64,000 bases of DNA from Pseudomonas oryzihabitans (lineage in GTDB: Bacteria; Pseudomonadota; Gammaproteobacteria; Pseudomonadales; Pseudomonadaceae): positions 4,554,001-4,618,000 of the forward strand of contig NZ_CP021645.1 of NCBI RefSeq assembly GCF_006384975.1. The letters are read 5' to 3'. The position numbers and the translations under genes are program-made. This document shows, one piece after another, positions 46,465 to 54,331 of this stretch (the first letter of the stretch is position 1; each line of letters starts with the position of its first letter). The notes beneath the pieces are model-generated. The model was not told the DNA's origin. It did no database searches and saw only the letters and a list, made by a program, of their open reading frames with translations.

Positions 46465-47109
46465 ATGAGCTTGCCAGGCCAACGTATTTTCCCCGCAGCG
46501 CAACCGGCATCAAACGACGTGATCCAGGCACTGCAGAGCGTCGTGACTCCCCACCTTAGCGACAACATGGCTCGCCACATCGGCATCAAGGGCCTGAAGC
46601 GCTACAACACCACCGGAAAGCTGGTCGGTACGGCACTGACAGTTAAGACTCGTCCAGGTGACAACCTGTTCATCTATAAGGCGCTGCCCCTGATTCAGCC
46701 TGGCCATGTGCTGGTGATCGACGCTCAGGGCGACACCAACAACGCAGTGATTGGCGAGCTGATCAAGCTGTATGCGCAAAGTCGTGGCTGTGTAGGTTTC
46801 ATCGTCGACGGTGCTATTCGTGACGTTGCCAGTTTTACGGATGTGCCTTGCTACGCGCGTGATGTGATCCATTGCGGCCCTTACAAATCGGGCCCTGGCG
46901 AAATCAACGTGCCGGTCAGCATTGGCGGTCAGATCATTGAGCCTGGTGACATCATCGTTGCCGATGAAGACGGCGTGGTGAGTTTTCCCCAGGCTCATGC
47001 CGAGGAGTTGTTGCGCCTTGCTACACGCCATGCCGCCATCGAAGAGGACGTCAAGGCGGAAATCGCCAGTGGCGCCAAATCTCAAAGCTGGCTCGACAAG
47101 TATCTCTAA
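46465..47109 (+). CDS. RraA-family (DlpA-like aldolase / decarboxylase) protein
   Basis: This 214-residue RraA-fold protein is longer than E. coli RraA. It keeps the substrate-site motifs PGDNLFIYKAL and VDGAIRD (Arg-Asp), which in HMG/CHA aldolases and oxaloacetate decarboxylases bind the divalent metal and keto acid. It probably cleaves or decarboxylates a keto acid. The aminotransferase gene follows 37 bases later. Confidence 0.85.
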   Translation: MSLPGQRIFPAAQPASNDVIQALQSVVTPHLSDNMARHIGIKGLKRYNTTGKLVGTALTVKTRPGDNLFIYKALPLIQPGHVLVIDAQGDTNNAVIGELIKLYAQSRGCVGFIVDGAIRDVASFTDVPCYARDVIHCGPYKSGPGEINVPVSIGGQIIEPGDIIVADEDGVVSFPQAHAEELLRLATRHAAIEEDVKAEIASGAKSQSWLDKYL

Positions 47110-47146
47110 CGCCCCGATAGCTGACTTTCAGCGGACAGGAAATCTC

Positions 47147-48346
47147 ATGCTTCTCTCGCATCGCCTGAATCAGATCAAACCTTCGCCAAGCATTGCCGCC
47201 AATGCCTTGGTGACCGAGCTGCGCAAACAGGGCCGGGATATCGTCAACTTCACCATCGGCGAACCCGACCTAGATACTCCAGCGCATATCGTCGAGGCGG
47301 CGATCGTTGCCCTGCGTGCCGGTGATACTCATTACACTGCCGCTGCTGGGACGCTGGAAGTGCGTCAGGCCGTTGCCGAGAAGCTTCAGCGTGACAATCA
47401 CCTCGATTACGGCCTTGATGAAATCGTGGTAGGTGTTGGTGGCAAGCACATCATCTATCATGCGTTCGCCGCCACGCTCAATGCCGGTGACGAAGTCATC
47501 GTGCACGCCCCGTACTGGGTGTCCTACCCAGACATCGCCGTGCTCAACGAAGGCGTGCCAGTACTCATCGAGGGTAATGAAGCCAACGGCTTCAAACTGA
47601 GTCCAGAAGATCTGGCCAAGGCGATTACCGATCGCACCAAGTGGGTAGTGCTCAATTCGCCGAATAACCCCAGTGGCGCGGTCTACAGTGAGGAAGAACT
47701 GCTCGGTTTGGCCGAGGTTCTGCGCCAGAACCCTCACGTGCTGGTTCTCTCTGACGAGATCTACGAGCACTTCGTTTTCGGTAAGAAGCGCCACCTGTCG
47801 CTGCTCAACGTTGCCCCTGATCTCAGGGCTCAGACTCTGGTGCTCAATGGTGCGTCCAAAGGCTATGCGATGACCGGTTGGCGCATTGGCTTCGCGGCTG
47901 GCCCCAAGACGCTGATCGCGGGTATCACCAAGCTGCTGTCGCAGACGACCACCTGCCCGGCCTCGGTAAGCCAAGCCGCTGCAGTCGCGGCTTTCGCGGG
48001 CGATCAGATGCCCGTAATGAAGATGCGCGACATCTATGATACGCGCCGCCAAGTGATGCTCGGCTGGTTGAGTGAGATTACTGAACTGACCTGCGTTGCG
48101 CCGGATGGCGCGTTCTATGTTTTCCCCAACGTCTCGGGGCTGCTTGGCAAGCGCACTCCGGATGGCCAGAAGATCGCTTCGGACAATGATGTGGTGACGT
48201 ACCTGCTCAATGAGGGCGGTGTCGCTACCGTCAGTGGCAGTGCCTACGGCATGTCGCCGTACATTCGCCTGTCGTTCGCCACTAGTTCGGACACGATCAA
48301 CGAGGGTATGCGCCGTCTCAAGCAGGCCATTGAGCAGTTGCGCTGA
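47147..48346 (+). CDS. Class I/II pyridoxal-phosphate aminotransferase (AspC-like)
   Basis: This 399-residue fold-type I aminotransferase resembles AspC-1b aspartate/prephenate aminotransferases. The PLP lysine is about residue 238 (NGASKGYAMTGWRIGF); SPNNPSG and the C-terminal SGSAYG..YIRLSFA arginine are present. It would make or use a keto acid for the RraA-like partner upstream. It ends at a strong terminator. The substrate is not certain. Confidence 0.92.
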   Translation: MLLSHRLNQIKPSPSIAANALVTELRKQGRDIVNFTIGEPDLDTPAHIVEAAIVALRAGDTHYTAAAGTLEVRQAVAEKLQRDNHLDYGLDEIVVGVGGKHIIYHAFAATLNAGDEVIVHAPYWVSYPDIAVLNEGVPVLIEGNEANGFKLSPEDLAKAITDRTKWVVLNSPNNPSGAVYSEEELLGLAEVLRQNPHVLVLSDEIYEHFVFGKKRHLSLLNVAPDLRAQTLVLNGASKGYAMTGWRIGFAAGPKTLIAGITKLLSQTTTCPASVSQAAAVAAFAGDQMPVMKMRDIYDTRRQVMLGWLSEITELTCVAPDGAFYVFPNVSGLLGKRTPDGQKIASDNDVVTYLLNEGGVATVSGSAYGMSPYIRLSFATSSDTINEGMRRLKQAIEQLR

Positions 48347-48438
48347 TCAAACCAGTGTAATGCTCCCCTGATTGCTATGAGCTGCCGGGCTAATTGGCCC
48401 GCAGCTCACGCAATGTCTTTCGCAACCTCCTTTCTCTA

Positions 48439-48459
48439 CCGGCCTCAGGCCGGTTTTTT
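48439..48459 (+). terminator. Terminator after aminotransferase gene
   Basis: CCGGCCT and AGGCCGG pair around a single C, followed by six T. A classic intrinsic terminator, about 93 bases after the aminotransferase stop. Confidence 0.9.
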
Positions 48460-48571
48460 ATGCGCCGAAACCACGCCAACCTGCAGGCAGGCATCTCAAA
48501 GGCTTGTCGGCCTTGTGTGAGAGGATTAGCGTGCTTGGAATCTTCGCTTTTCTTCATTTAAGGCTGTGCAA

Positions 48572-49474
48572 ATGATCACTTTCAAGCAACTCGAAGCGCT
48601 CCATTGGATCGTCGAGCTGGGCAGCTTCGAGGCTGCCTCGATCAAACTGAACATGTCGCAATCGGCGATTTCTAAGCGTGTTCATGAAATGGAAGAAGCC
48701 TTTGACATCCAGATCTTCGACCGTACCAAGCGTAGTGCCCGTCTGACCGAGAAGGGCGCGGAGCTCCTAGAGTATTCGGCTGACCTGTTGCGCCAACGAG
48801 ATTTCCTCCTTGAGCGGATCAGCTCTCAACATGTGCTGGTGCGCCGCTTTCGTCTGGGGGTGACTGAGTTGACGGCGCTTACATGGCTACCGGCACTAGC
48901 CGAGAGCATCCGTGAGGCGTATCCGCGTCTGGTTCTGGAGCCGTCGGTGGAGTTGAGTACCGAGCTGTTCAAGAAGCTGGAGGCGGATCAGCTTGATCTG
49001 ATTATCGTGCCTGACATCTTCGAAGATGCGCGCTTCGTTTCCACTCCGTTGAAAAGTGTAGAGAACGCCTGGATGTGCGCCCCCCATCTGCATCAGGGCG
49101 ACACCGTGGTGCCACTTGCCGACCTTTCTGAGTTCACTGTGCTCACTCAAGGGGGCAGCTCGGGAACTGGTCTGATCTATGAACGCTGGTTTGCTCAGCA
49201 CAGCGTCTCGATCACGCGCACGTTGATCAGTAATTCGCTGGTTGCCCAGCTTGGCTTCACCCTGTCAGGGTTAGGCGTGAGTTACCTGCCTAAGGCCTGT
49301 ATGGCTCCCTTGTTAAATCAGAATCAACTTAGGGTCATCGAAACTAGGCCGCGACTTCCTCATGTTCGTTACGCGGCGGTGTATCGCAACGACCGCGTTC
49401 TTGGTTTAACGATCGAGATCGCCAAGCTGGCCACTGAGTGCTGCGATTTCAATCGCATGCTGTTGCAAGGTTGA
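48572..49474 (+). CDS. LysR-family transcriptional regulator
   Basis: This 300-residue LysR protein has a winged helix N-terminal domain (about 1-60, FKQLEALHWIVELGSFEAASIKLNMSQSAIS). A CysB-like effector domain follows. It sits inside the block between the aminotransferase and accB-accC units and is the likely regulator of the ATCGCTAAAA sites. ATG at 48572 is chosen over an in-frame GTG six bases upstream. Confidence 0.9.
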   Translation: MITFKQLEALHWIVELGSFEAASIKLNMSQSAISKRVHEMEEAFDIQIFDRTKRSARLTEKGAELLEYSADLLRQRDFLLERISSQHVLVRRFRLGVTELTALTWLPALAESIREAYPRLVLEPSVELSTELFKKLEADQLDLIIVPDIFEDARFVSTPLKSVENAWMCAPHLHQGDTVVPLADLSEFTVLTQGGSSGTGLIYERWFAQHSVSITRTLISNSLVAQLGFTLSGLGVSYLPKACMAPLLNQNQLRVIETRPRLPHVRYAAVYRNDRVLGLTIEIAKLATECCDFNRMLLQG

Positions 49475-49540
49475 TCGGGGAGCCGCGATGTAGGCAGCCT
49501 GAATTGGTGCCTTAACTCATGAATAAAACTATTGATTTAG

Positions 49541-49561
49541 ATGCTAAAAATATCGCTAAAA
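49541..49561 (+). promoter_or_regulatory. ATGCTAAAAA + ATCGCTAAAA motif before accB
   Basis: A perfect ATCGCTAAAA (49552-49561) is preceded 11 bases earlier by the near-copy ATGCTAAAAA (49541-49550). The pair lies about 87 bases before the accB start in an AT-rich stretch and matches the motif before the other two units of the block. Confidence 0.5.
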
Positions 49562-49647
49562 ATACTGTTCAGGGCTTCTAGAATGGCTCCACTACCACGC
49601 CTCGCAAAGGCGTCAGCCATCTAATCAATGCACAAGAGGCCCGTGCG

Positions 49648-50097
49648 GTGGATATTCGCAAAGTCAAAAAACTGATCGAGCTGCTGGAAGAGTCGAGCAT
49701 CGACGAATTGGAAATCCGTGAAGGTGAAGAGTCCGTGCGTCTGCGTCGCAGAGGCGTAAAACTGCAGCCGCTACCGGCCCCTATCGATCACTCTCTACCT
49801 GCTACCGCCCGCGACATCGTCGCCGCGTCGCTGCCAGTGGAGGCGCCAGTCAATGCGCCAGTTGGCAACCTGGTACTTTCACCAATGGTCGGCACCTTCT
49901 ACCGTTCCTCATCGCCTTCTGCAGCGTCGTTCGTCGCAGAGGGGCAAAGCGTCAAGAAAGGCGACATCCTTTGCATCGTTGAAGCGATGAAGATGATGAA
50001 CCACATTGAGGCCGAAGCCAGTGGAGTGATCAGCAAGGTACTGGTCGCCGACGGCGAGCCCGTCGAGCACGGTCAGCCGTTGTTTGCACTGGCTTGA
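49648..50097 (+). CDS. accB: Biotin carboxyl carrier protein AccB homologue
   Basis: This 149-residue carrier has a helical AccB N-terminus, a Pro/Ala linker (about 40-75) and a biotinyl domain with the biotin-accepting Lys115 in VEAMKMMNH. It is functional by sequence. The start is GTG, preceded by AGAGG; the ATG at 49628 is out of frame. In this setting it is probably a second, specialised carrier and not the housekeeping AccB. Confidence 0.92.
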   Translation: MDIRKVKKLIELLEESSIDELEIREGEESVRLRRRGVKLQPLPAPIDHSLPATARDIVAASLPVEAPVNAPVGNLVLSPMVGTFYRSSSPSAASFVAEGQSVKKGDILCIVEAMKMMNHIEAEASGVISKVLVADGEPVEHGQPLFALA

Positions 50098-50113
50098 GTA
50101 GGGAGTCGCCGAC

Positions 50114-51463
50114 ATGTTGAAAAAAGTCCTTATCGCCAACCGTGGCGAAATCGCCCTGCGCATCCTGCGGGCCTGTAAAGAGCTGGGCATCAAGACCGTC
50201 GCCGTGCACTCCACTGCCGACCGTGAACTGATGCACCTGGCCCTAGCCGACGAATCCGTGTGCATCGGCCCGGCGCCGGGCAACCTGTCGTACCTGAACA
50301 TCCCGGCGATCATCAGTGCCGCGGAAGTCACCGGTGCCACCGCCATCCACCCTGGCTACGGCTTCCTCGCGGAAAACGCCGACTTCGCCGAGCAGGTGGA
50401 AAACTCCGGGTTCGCCTTTATCGGCCCGAAAGCCGACACCATCCGCCTGATGGGCGACAAGGTGTCGGCCAAGGACGCCATGATCAAGGCCGGCGTACCG
50501 GTGGTTCCAGGCTCCGAAGGCCCGCTGCCGGGAGATGAAGCACAAGCCCTGCGCATCGCCCGTGCAGTTGGCTACCCGGTGATCATCAAGGCCGCTGGCG
50601 GCGGCGGTGGTCGCGGCATGCGCGTGGTGTGGAAGGAAGAAGACCTGATCAAGTCGGCCAAGCTGACCCGCACCGAAGCCGGTGCCGCGTTCGGCAACCC
50701 GATGGTCTATCTGGAGAAATTCCTCGGCAACCCGCGTCACGTGGAAGTCCAGGTACTGTCCGACGGCCAGGGCAACGCCATCCACCTGTACGACCGCGAC
50801 TGCTCGCTGCAGCGCCGTCACCAGAAGGTGCTGGAAGAAGCCCCGGCTCCGCTGATCGACGAGAAGGCCCGCGCCGAAGTGCTGCAGCGCTGCGTCGATG
50901 CCTGCATCGAGATCGGCTACCGTGGCGCCGGCACTTTCGAGTTCCTCTATGAAGACGGTCGTTTCTACTTCATCGAGATGAACACCCGCGTGCAGGTCGA
51001 GCACCCGGTCACCGAAATGGTCACCGGCGTGGACATCGTCAAGGAGATGCTGAGCATCGCCGCTGGCAACAAGCTGTCGTACAAGCAGTCCGACATCAAG
51101 CTCATGGGCCATGCCCTGGAGTGCCGCATCAACGCCGAAGACCCGGATAACTTCATGCCGTGCCCCGGCAAGGTGAAGCACTTCCACGCCCCGGGCGGCT
51201 TCGGTGTGCGGGTCGACTCGCACCTGTACAGCGGCTACTCGGTACCGCCGAACTATGACTCGCTGATCGGCAAGCTGATCACCTACGGCGTGACCCGCGA
51301 TGAGGCCATGGCCCGGATGTGCAACGCCCTGGACGAGATCGTCGTCGACGGCATCAAGACCAACGTGCCGCTGCACCGCGATCTGGTGCGTGACAAGGGC
51401 TTCTGCGCGGGCGGCATCAATATCCATTACCTGGAAAAGAAACTGGGTATTGATAAGCACTGA
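50114..51463 (+). CDS. accC: Biotin carboxylase AccC homologue
   Basis: This 449-residue ATP-grasp enzyme carboxylates biotin with ATP and bicarbonate. Conserved parts are [17 protein letters not shown], the glycine-rich GGGGRGMR loop, and the metal/catalytic [14 protein letters not shown]. It is full length. It follows accB by 16 bases. Its GC-rich codon use looks closer to the core genome than its neighbours do, so it may have a different history from the rest of the block. It would charge the carrier for the PxpBC-type carboxyltransferase. Confidence 0.94.
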   Translation: MLKKVLIANRGEIALRILRACKELGIKTVAVHSTADRELMHLALADESVCIGPAPGNLSYLNIPAIISAAEVTGATAIHPGYGFLAENADFAEQVENSGFAFIGPKADTIRLMGDKVSAKDAMIKAGVPVVPGSEGPLPGDEAQALRIARAVGYPVIIKAAGGGGGRGMRVVWKEEDLIKSAKLTRTEAGAAFGNPMVYLEKFLGNPRHVEVQVLSDGQGNAIHLYDRDCSLQRRHQKVLEEAPAPLIDEKARAEVLQRCVDACIEIGYRGAGTFEFLYEDGRFYFIEMNTRVQVEHPVTEMVTGVDIVKEMLSIAAGNKLSYKQSDIKLMGHALECRINAEDPDNFMPCPGKVKHFHAPGGFGVRVDSHLYSGYSVPPNYDSLIGKLITYGVTRDEAMARMCNALDEIVVDGIKTNVPLHRDLVRDKGFCAGGINIHYLEKKLGIDKH

Positions 51464-51499
51464 ATCGCCTGGAAGTGCGAAAGTAGCGCTGAAAGGTTT

Positions 51500-51677
51500 T
51501 TCTGATCGCCAAGTTGCATGTAACTAATTGCGTTTGTGTGTGCACTGGCTTGAACACGACGCTCTCGAAGCAGGCATATCGTGCTTCCTCAAGCACGATT
51601 GCCACCTCCATACCAGCGCTGACCAGCGACAGAATGGCGTGGGTCTGACCCAAGAATTGAACGTAGCGTGGTTTCAA
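51500..51677 (-). pseudogene. Fragment of a LysR-type regulator
   Basis: The frame RYVQFLGQTHAILSLVSAG, followed by EVAIVLEEARYACFESVVFKPV, resembles the effector-domain end of pseudomonad LysR proteins. No helix-turn-helix or first half is seen, and the frame runs on without homology toward the accC stop. It lies on the strand opposite to accC. A remnant at the right edge of the block. Confidence 0.65.
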
Positions 51678-51759
51678 TCCAGTGATACAGGGAGGTAAAT
51701 AGCAGCCACTCGGGGATACCGAGGCGTGGGAGGCTGCTAGATACCAAGGTTGTGTGCGT

Positions 51760-52080
51760 TTAGCGCACGCTGGCCCGTACCTTTACTCGGAAGCTGTTTT
51801 CATAGCCATCTTGTGCGTGAACCTTCTCTGCGAGAGTTGGTAGCGAGCTACGAGCGATGACGATGATGCCGTCCCGGTCTCCAATGATGGCATCGCCTGG
51901 GTAGCAGACTACGTTGCCACAAGCGACAGGAATTCCGACCTGGCCAGGGCCCCACTTCGATGGGCCAGCAGGGTTCACTGCACGGGCATAAACCGGAAGC
52001 CCCATGATGTTCAGCTCTTCAACATCACGAACTGCACCGTCAATGACCACTGCTGCAACCTGCTTGGCTTGTAGAGCGTC
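51760..52080 (-). pseudogene. Fragment of an RraA-family protein
   Basis: Coding from 52080 to the stop at 51760 gives the C-terminal half of an RraA-fold protein: VVIDGAVRDVEELNIMGLPV and PGDAIIGDRDGIIVI. The N-terminal half is replaced by unrelated sequence. It is a diverged relative of the intact gene at 46465, not a recent copy. It is truncated and probably inactive. Confidence 0.7.
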
Positions 52081-52541
52081 TGGCGGAGAGGTGCAGAGCC
52101 GAGGGGGCGAGTTAACCACCGGTTGATTTATGGAAAAGTCCTGCCGGACGGATCGAGAAGCGTGTGGAAAGCACGAACCAACCGACGCCGGAGCCGCGCT
52201 ATCGCTTGGGTTCAATACCTGTGATTTCGATCCCAGTGGTGGTTGAGCCGTTCAGTCCACGCCCCTGTCCATGACCCTCTGATGTCGAAATACGGCTTGC
52301 ACGCTGGTGAGATCTGGGGCGATTCATACTCTGCAGTCGGGACAACCTGATGAGCCTAAATGACTTATCGATTGCCCACGGAAGGAAAGACTGCATTGCC
52401 GAGTGCCCTACGAGCCCAACGGTTGGTGCACCAAAAATCTGGAGCTTTGCGGACTGGCATTAAAGGTTATGAAGTAGGGATGGCAGGTCTTGAAGCGAGG
52501 GAGATAAATCTTCTGGAGAGCCCGGATTTACTGGGCTTAAG
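52081..52541. other. Degenerate region between RraA fragment and tRNA-Gly
   Basis: About 460 bases with no recognisable gene. Short frames on both strands lack domains. It probably holds remnants from earlier insertions at this tRNA locus; I cannot identify a transposase or an integrase piece in it. Confidence 0.4.
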
Positions 52542-52615
52542 TGGCGCGGGTAGAGGGAATCGAACCCTCAACTAAAGCTTGGGAAGCTTTCGTTTTACCA
52601 TTAAGCTATACCCGC
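52542..52615 (-). tRNA. tRNA-Gly (CCC anticodon)
   Basis: Reading the minus strand gives a 74-base cloverleaf with acceptor GCGGGTA/TACCCGC. The anticodon stem AAAGC/GCTTT surrounds loop TTCCCAA (anticodon CCC), and the T-arm is GAGGGTTCGATTCCCTC. Discriminator G and an encoded CCA end the gene at 52542. It sits between the accessory block and the prophage, and its 5' end faces the integrase. Confidence 0.95.
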
Positions 52616-52657
52616 AATTCCGGTCTCAGCGGTGCATTAAACGAGGTTGTCCAATAA

Positions 52658-52686
52658 GAACCCTCGTCATGAGCTTGGGAAACTCT
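52658..52686 (-). repeat. Partial, degenerate copy of the tRNA-Gly core
   Basis: Without gaps and at a constant 96-base offset, this segment repeats GAACCCTC and AGCTTGGGAA from the neighbouring tRNA (T-arm and anticodon arm, 52562-52590), with mismatches between and after. It lies between the tRNA and the integrase. It could be part of an old attachment site; chance and a small hairpin (ACGAGG/CCTCGT) are alternatives. Confidence 0.4.
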
Positions 52687-52835
52687 GCCGCCTGCTATCT
52701 CAATCCATCTCTCCAGATTCCAGCCTGGCTCCAAACCCTTGTAGAATGCGGTGTTCATGCAAGGTTGCGGGTCCGGGGTCGTCTCAGCGGGTCTCACCTT
52801 GTTTCAGGCCAACTGTCACCGGGAACTGTCACCAG

Positions 52836-54032
52836 ATGCTCACCGAACGGCAGATCCGCGCGCTCAAGCCGCGGGAGAAGGACTATGTCACCTCCGATGG
52901 ACGCGGCGCGCGGGGGGAGGGGGTGTTGGTGCTCAAGGTGCGGCCCAGTGGCACCAAGGAGTTCTATTTCCAGCGCCATGTGGCTGGGGCGAAGAAGCTG
53001 ACCAAACTGGGCAACTGGCCGGCGTTGTCCCTGACCCAGGCGCGGGACAGGTGCCGGGCCGAGGCCGAGGTGGTGGTGAGCGCCGGCACCTTCCAGGAAT
53101 TGCTGTCGGCCTATGTGGCCAAGCTGGAGGGGGAGGGCGCGGCTTCGGCGGCTAACGTGGCCTGGTCGTTTCGCCATTATGTCAGCGAGCCCTTTCCGGA
53201 GTTGGTGCGGCGGCCGGCGGCGTTGGTGGGGCCGGCGCAGATCCGCGACATCCTCAGCCGCATGATCGACCAGGGCGTGACCACCTATTGCAACCGGCTG
53301 AGATCCCAGTTGCATGCGGCCTTCCAGGTGGGCCTGGAGCAGGAGTACAACCCGCGCAGCTATCTGCAGGTGAAGGTGCGCTTCGGCCTGCAGAGCAATC
53401 CGGTGGCGAGCATTCCGGTGCAGGAGGATTGGGAGCAGCCGGGCGACCGGGCCCTGTCGAAGGCGGAGTTGCGCACCCTGTGGCAGCTGTTGCCGGAGCA
53501 ACTGTCCCTGACCACCGCCGAGCTGATCCGCTTTCTGATCGCCGCCGGCGGGCAGCGGCCGGAGCAGTTACTGGCGTCGGAGCGGGCGCTGTACCAAGAC
53601 GACCACCTGGTGATCCGCAGCACCAAGGGCCGGGTGCAGGGCGAGCGGCAATTGCATGTGGTGCCCTTCAATGCGCCGATGCGCCAGGTGTTGCAGACCA
53701 TGGCGGAGATCGATGCCAACGGCGCCTATCCGTTCCAGGGCCGCGTGCCGGGGCAGCCGCTGAATGTGCAGTCGTTGTCGCGGGCGGTGACCAACCTCTA
53801 TCGCCGCCATGCCGCGGAGTTCACCGCGCCCTTCACCCTGCGCGACCTGCGGCGGACCTGCAAGACGCTGATGGCCAGCGCGGGCCTCAGCAAGGAATTG
53901 CGCGATCGCATCCAGGGCCATGCCTTCAACGATGTCTCTTCCAAGCACTATGACCGCTACGATTATTTCGCCGAGAAGCGCGCCGGCCTGGAGACCTGGG
54001 CGGACTGGCTAGAGAAACACATCATCCACTGA
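52836..54032 (+). CDS. int: Prophage tyrosine integrase
   Basis: This 398-residue tyrosine recombinase of the P4-type has an N-terminal arm-binding part (TERQIRALKPREKDY...). The catalytic domain shows Arg in GGQRPEQL, the RDLRRTCKT box and the C-terminal HAFNDVSSKHYDRY tyrosine. It inserts and excises the prophage, probably at or near the tRNA-Gly. The start at 52836 is used because homology begins there. Confidence 0.9.
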   Translation: MLTERQIRALKPREKDYVTSDGRGARGEGVLVLKVRPSGTKEFYFQRHVAGAKKLTKLGNWPALSLTQARDRCRAEAEVVVSAGTFQELLSAYVAKLEGEGAASAANVAWSFRHYVSEPFPELVRRPAALVGPAQIRDILSRMIDQGVTTYCNRLRSQLHAAFQVGLEQEYNPRSYLQVKVRFGLQSNPVASIPVQEDWEQPGDRALSKAELRTLWQLLPEQLSLTTAELIRFLIAAGGQRPEQLLASERALYQDDHLVIRSTKGRVQGERQLHVVPFNAPMRQVLQTMAEIDANGAYPFQGRVPGQPLNVQSLSRAVTNLYRRHAAEFTAPFTLRDLRRTCKTLMASAGLSKELRDRIQGHAFNDVSSKHYDRYDYFAEKRAGLETWADWLEKHIIH

Positions 54033-54041
54033 ACGCGCGCT

Positions 54042-54245
54042 TCAGGCCGCACCGTCGGCGCTCCAGCGCATGGGGTCGACCTGCCAGGCGGCGATCGCCG
54101 ATTCGCGCCAGCCGACGCGGCCGGCGCTGAGGTTCACCGGGCTGGGGAACTGCTTGGCCTTGATCGCCCGCCAAAGGGTGGCGCGCGACAGGGAGGTGAC
54201 CCGCAGCACCTCGTCCTCGCGCAGGAATCTATCCAGTTGGGCCAT
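54042..54245 (-). CDS. AlpA-family phage regulator
   Basis: This 67-residue protein has an AlpA/MerR-like helix-turn-helix (FLREDEVLRVTSLSRATLWRAIKAKQFPSP). Such proteins regulate integrase expression or act as excisionases in P4-like elements. It is convergent with int and lies downstream of the primase on the minus strand. Confidence 0.85.
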   Translation of the reverse strand: MAQLDRFLREDEVLRVTSLSRATLWRAIKAKQFPSPVNLSAGRVGWRESAIAAWQVDPMRWSADGAA

Positions 54246-54331
54246 GGTGCTCTATCTCCTCGGGTGGCCGGTACGGCCGGCGGCGGTCGGGGTACGCGAC
54301 GGCTGCCGCGGGGTGCGTGGGATGGCGTGCT

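Noticed and set aside
46465..52080. The RraA fragment at 51760 as a recent duplicate of the intact RraA gene
   Set aside because: The shared segments differ at most positions outside the family motifs, so the two are separate family members.
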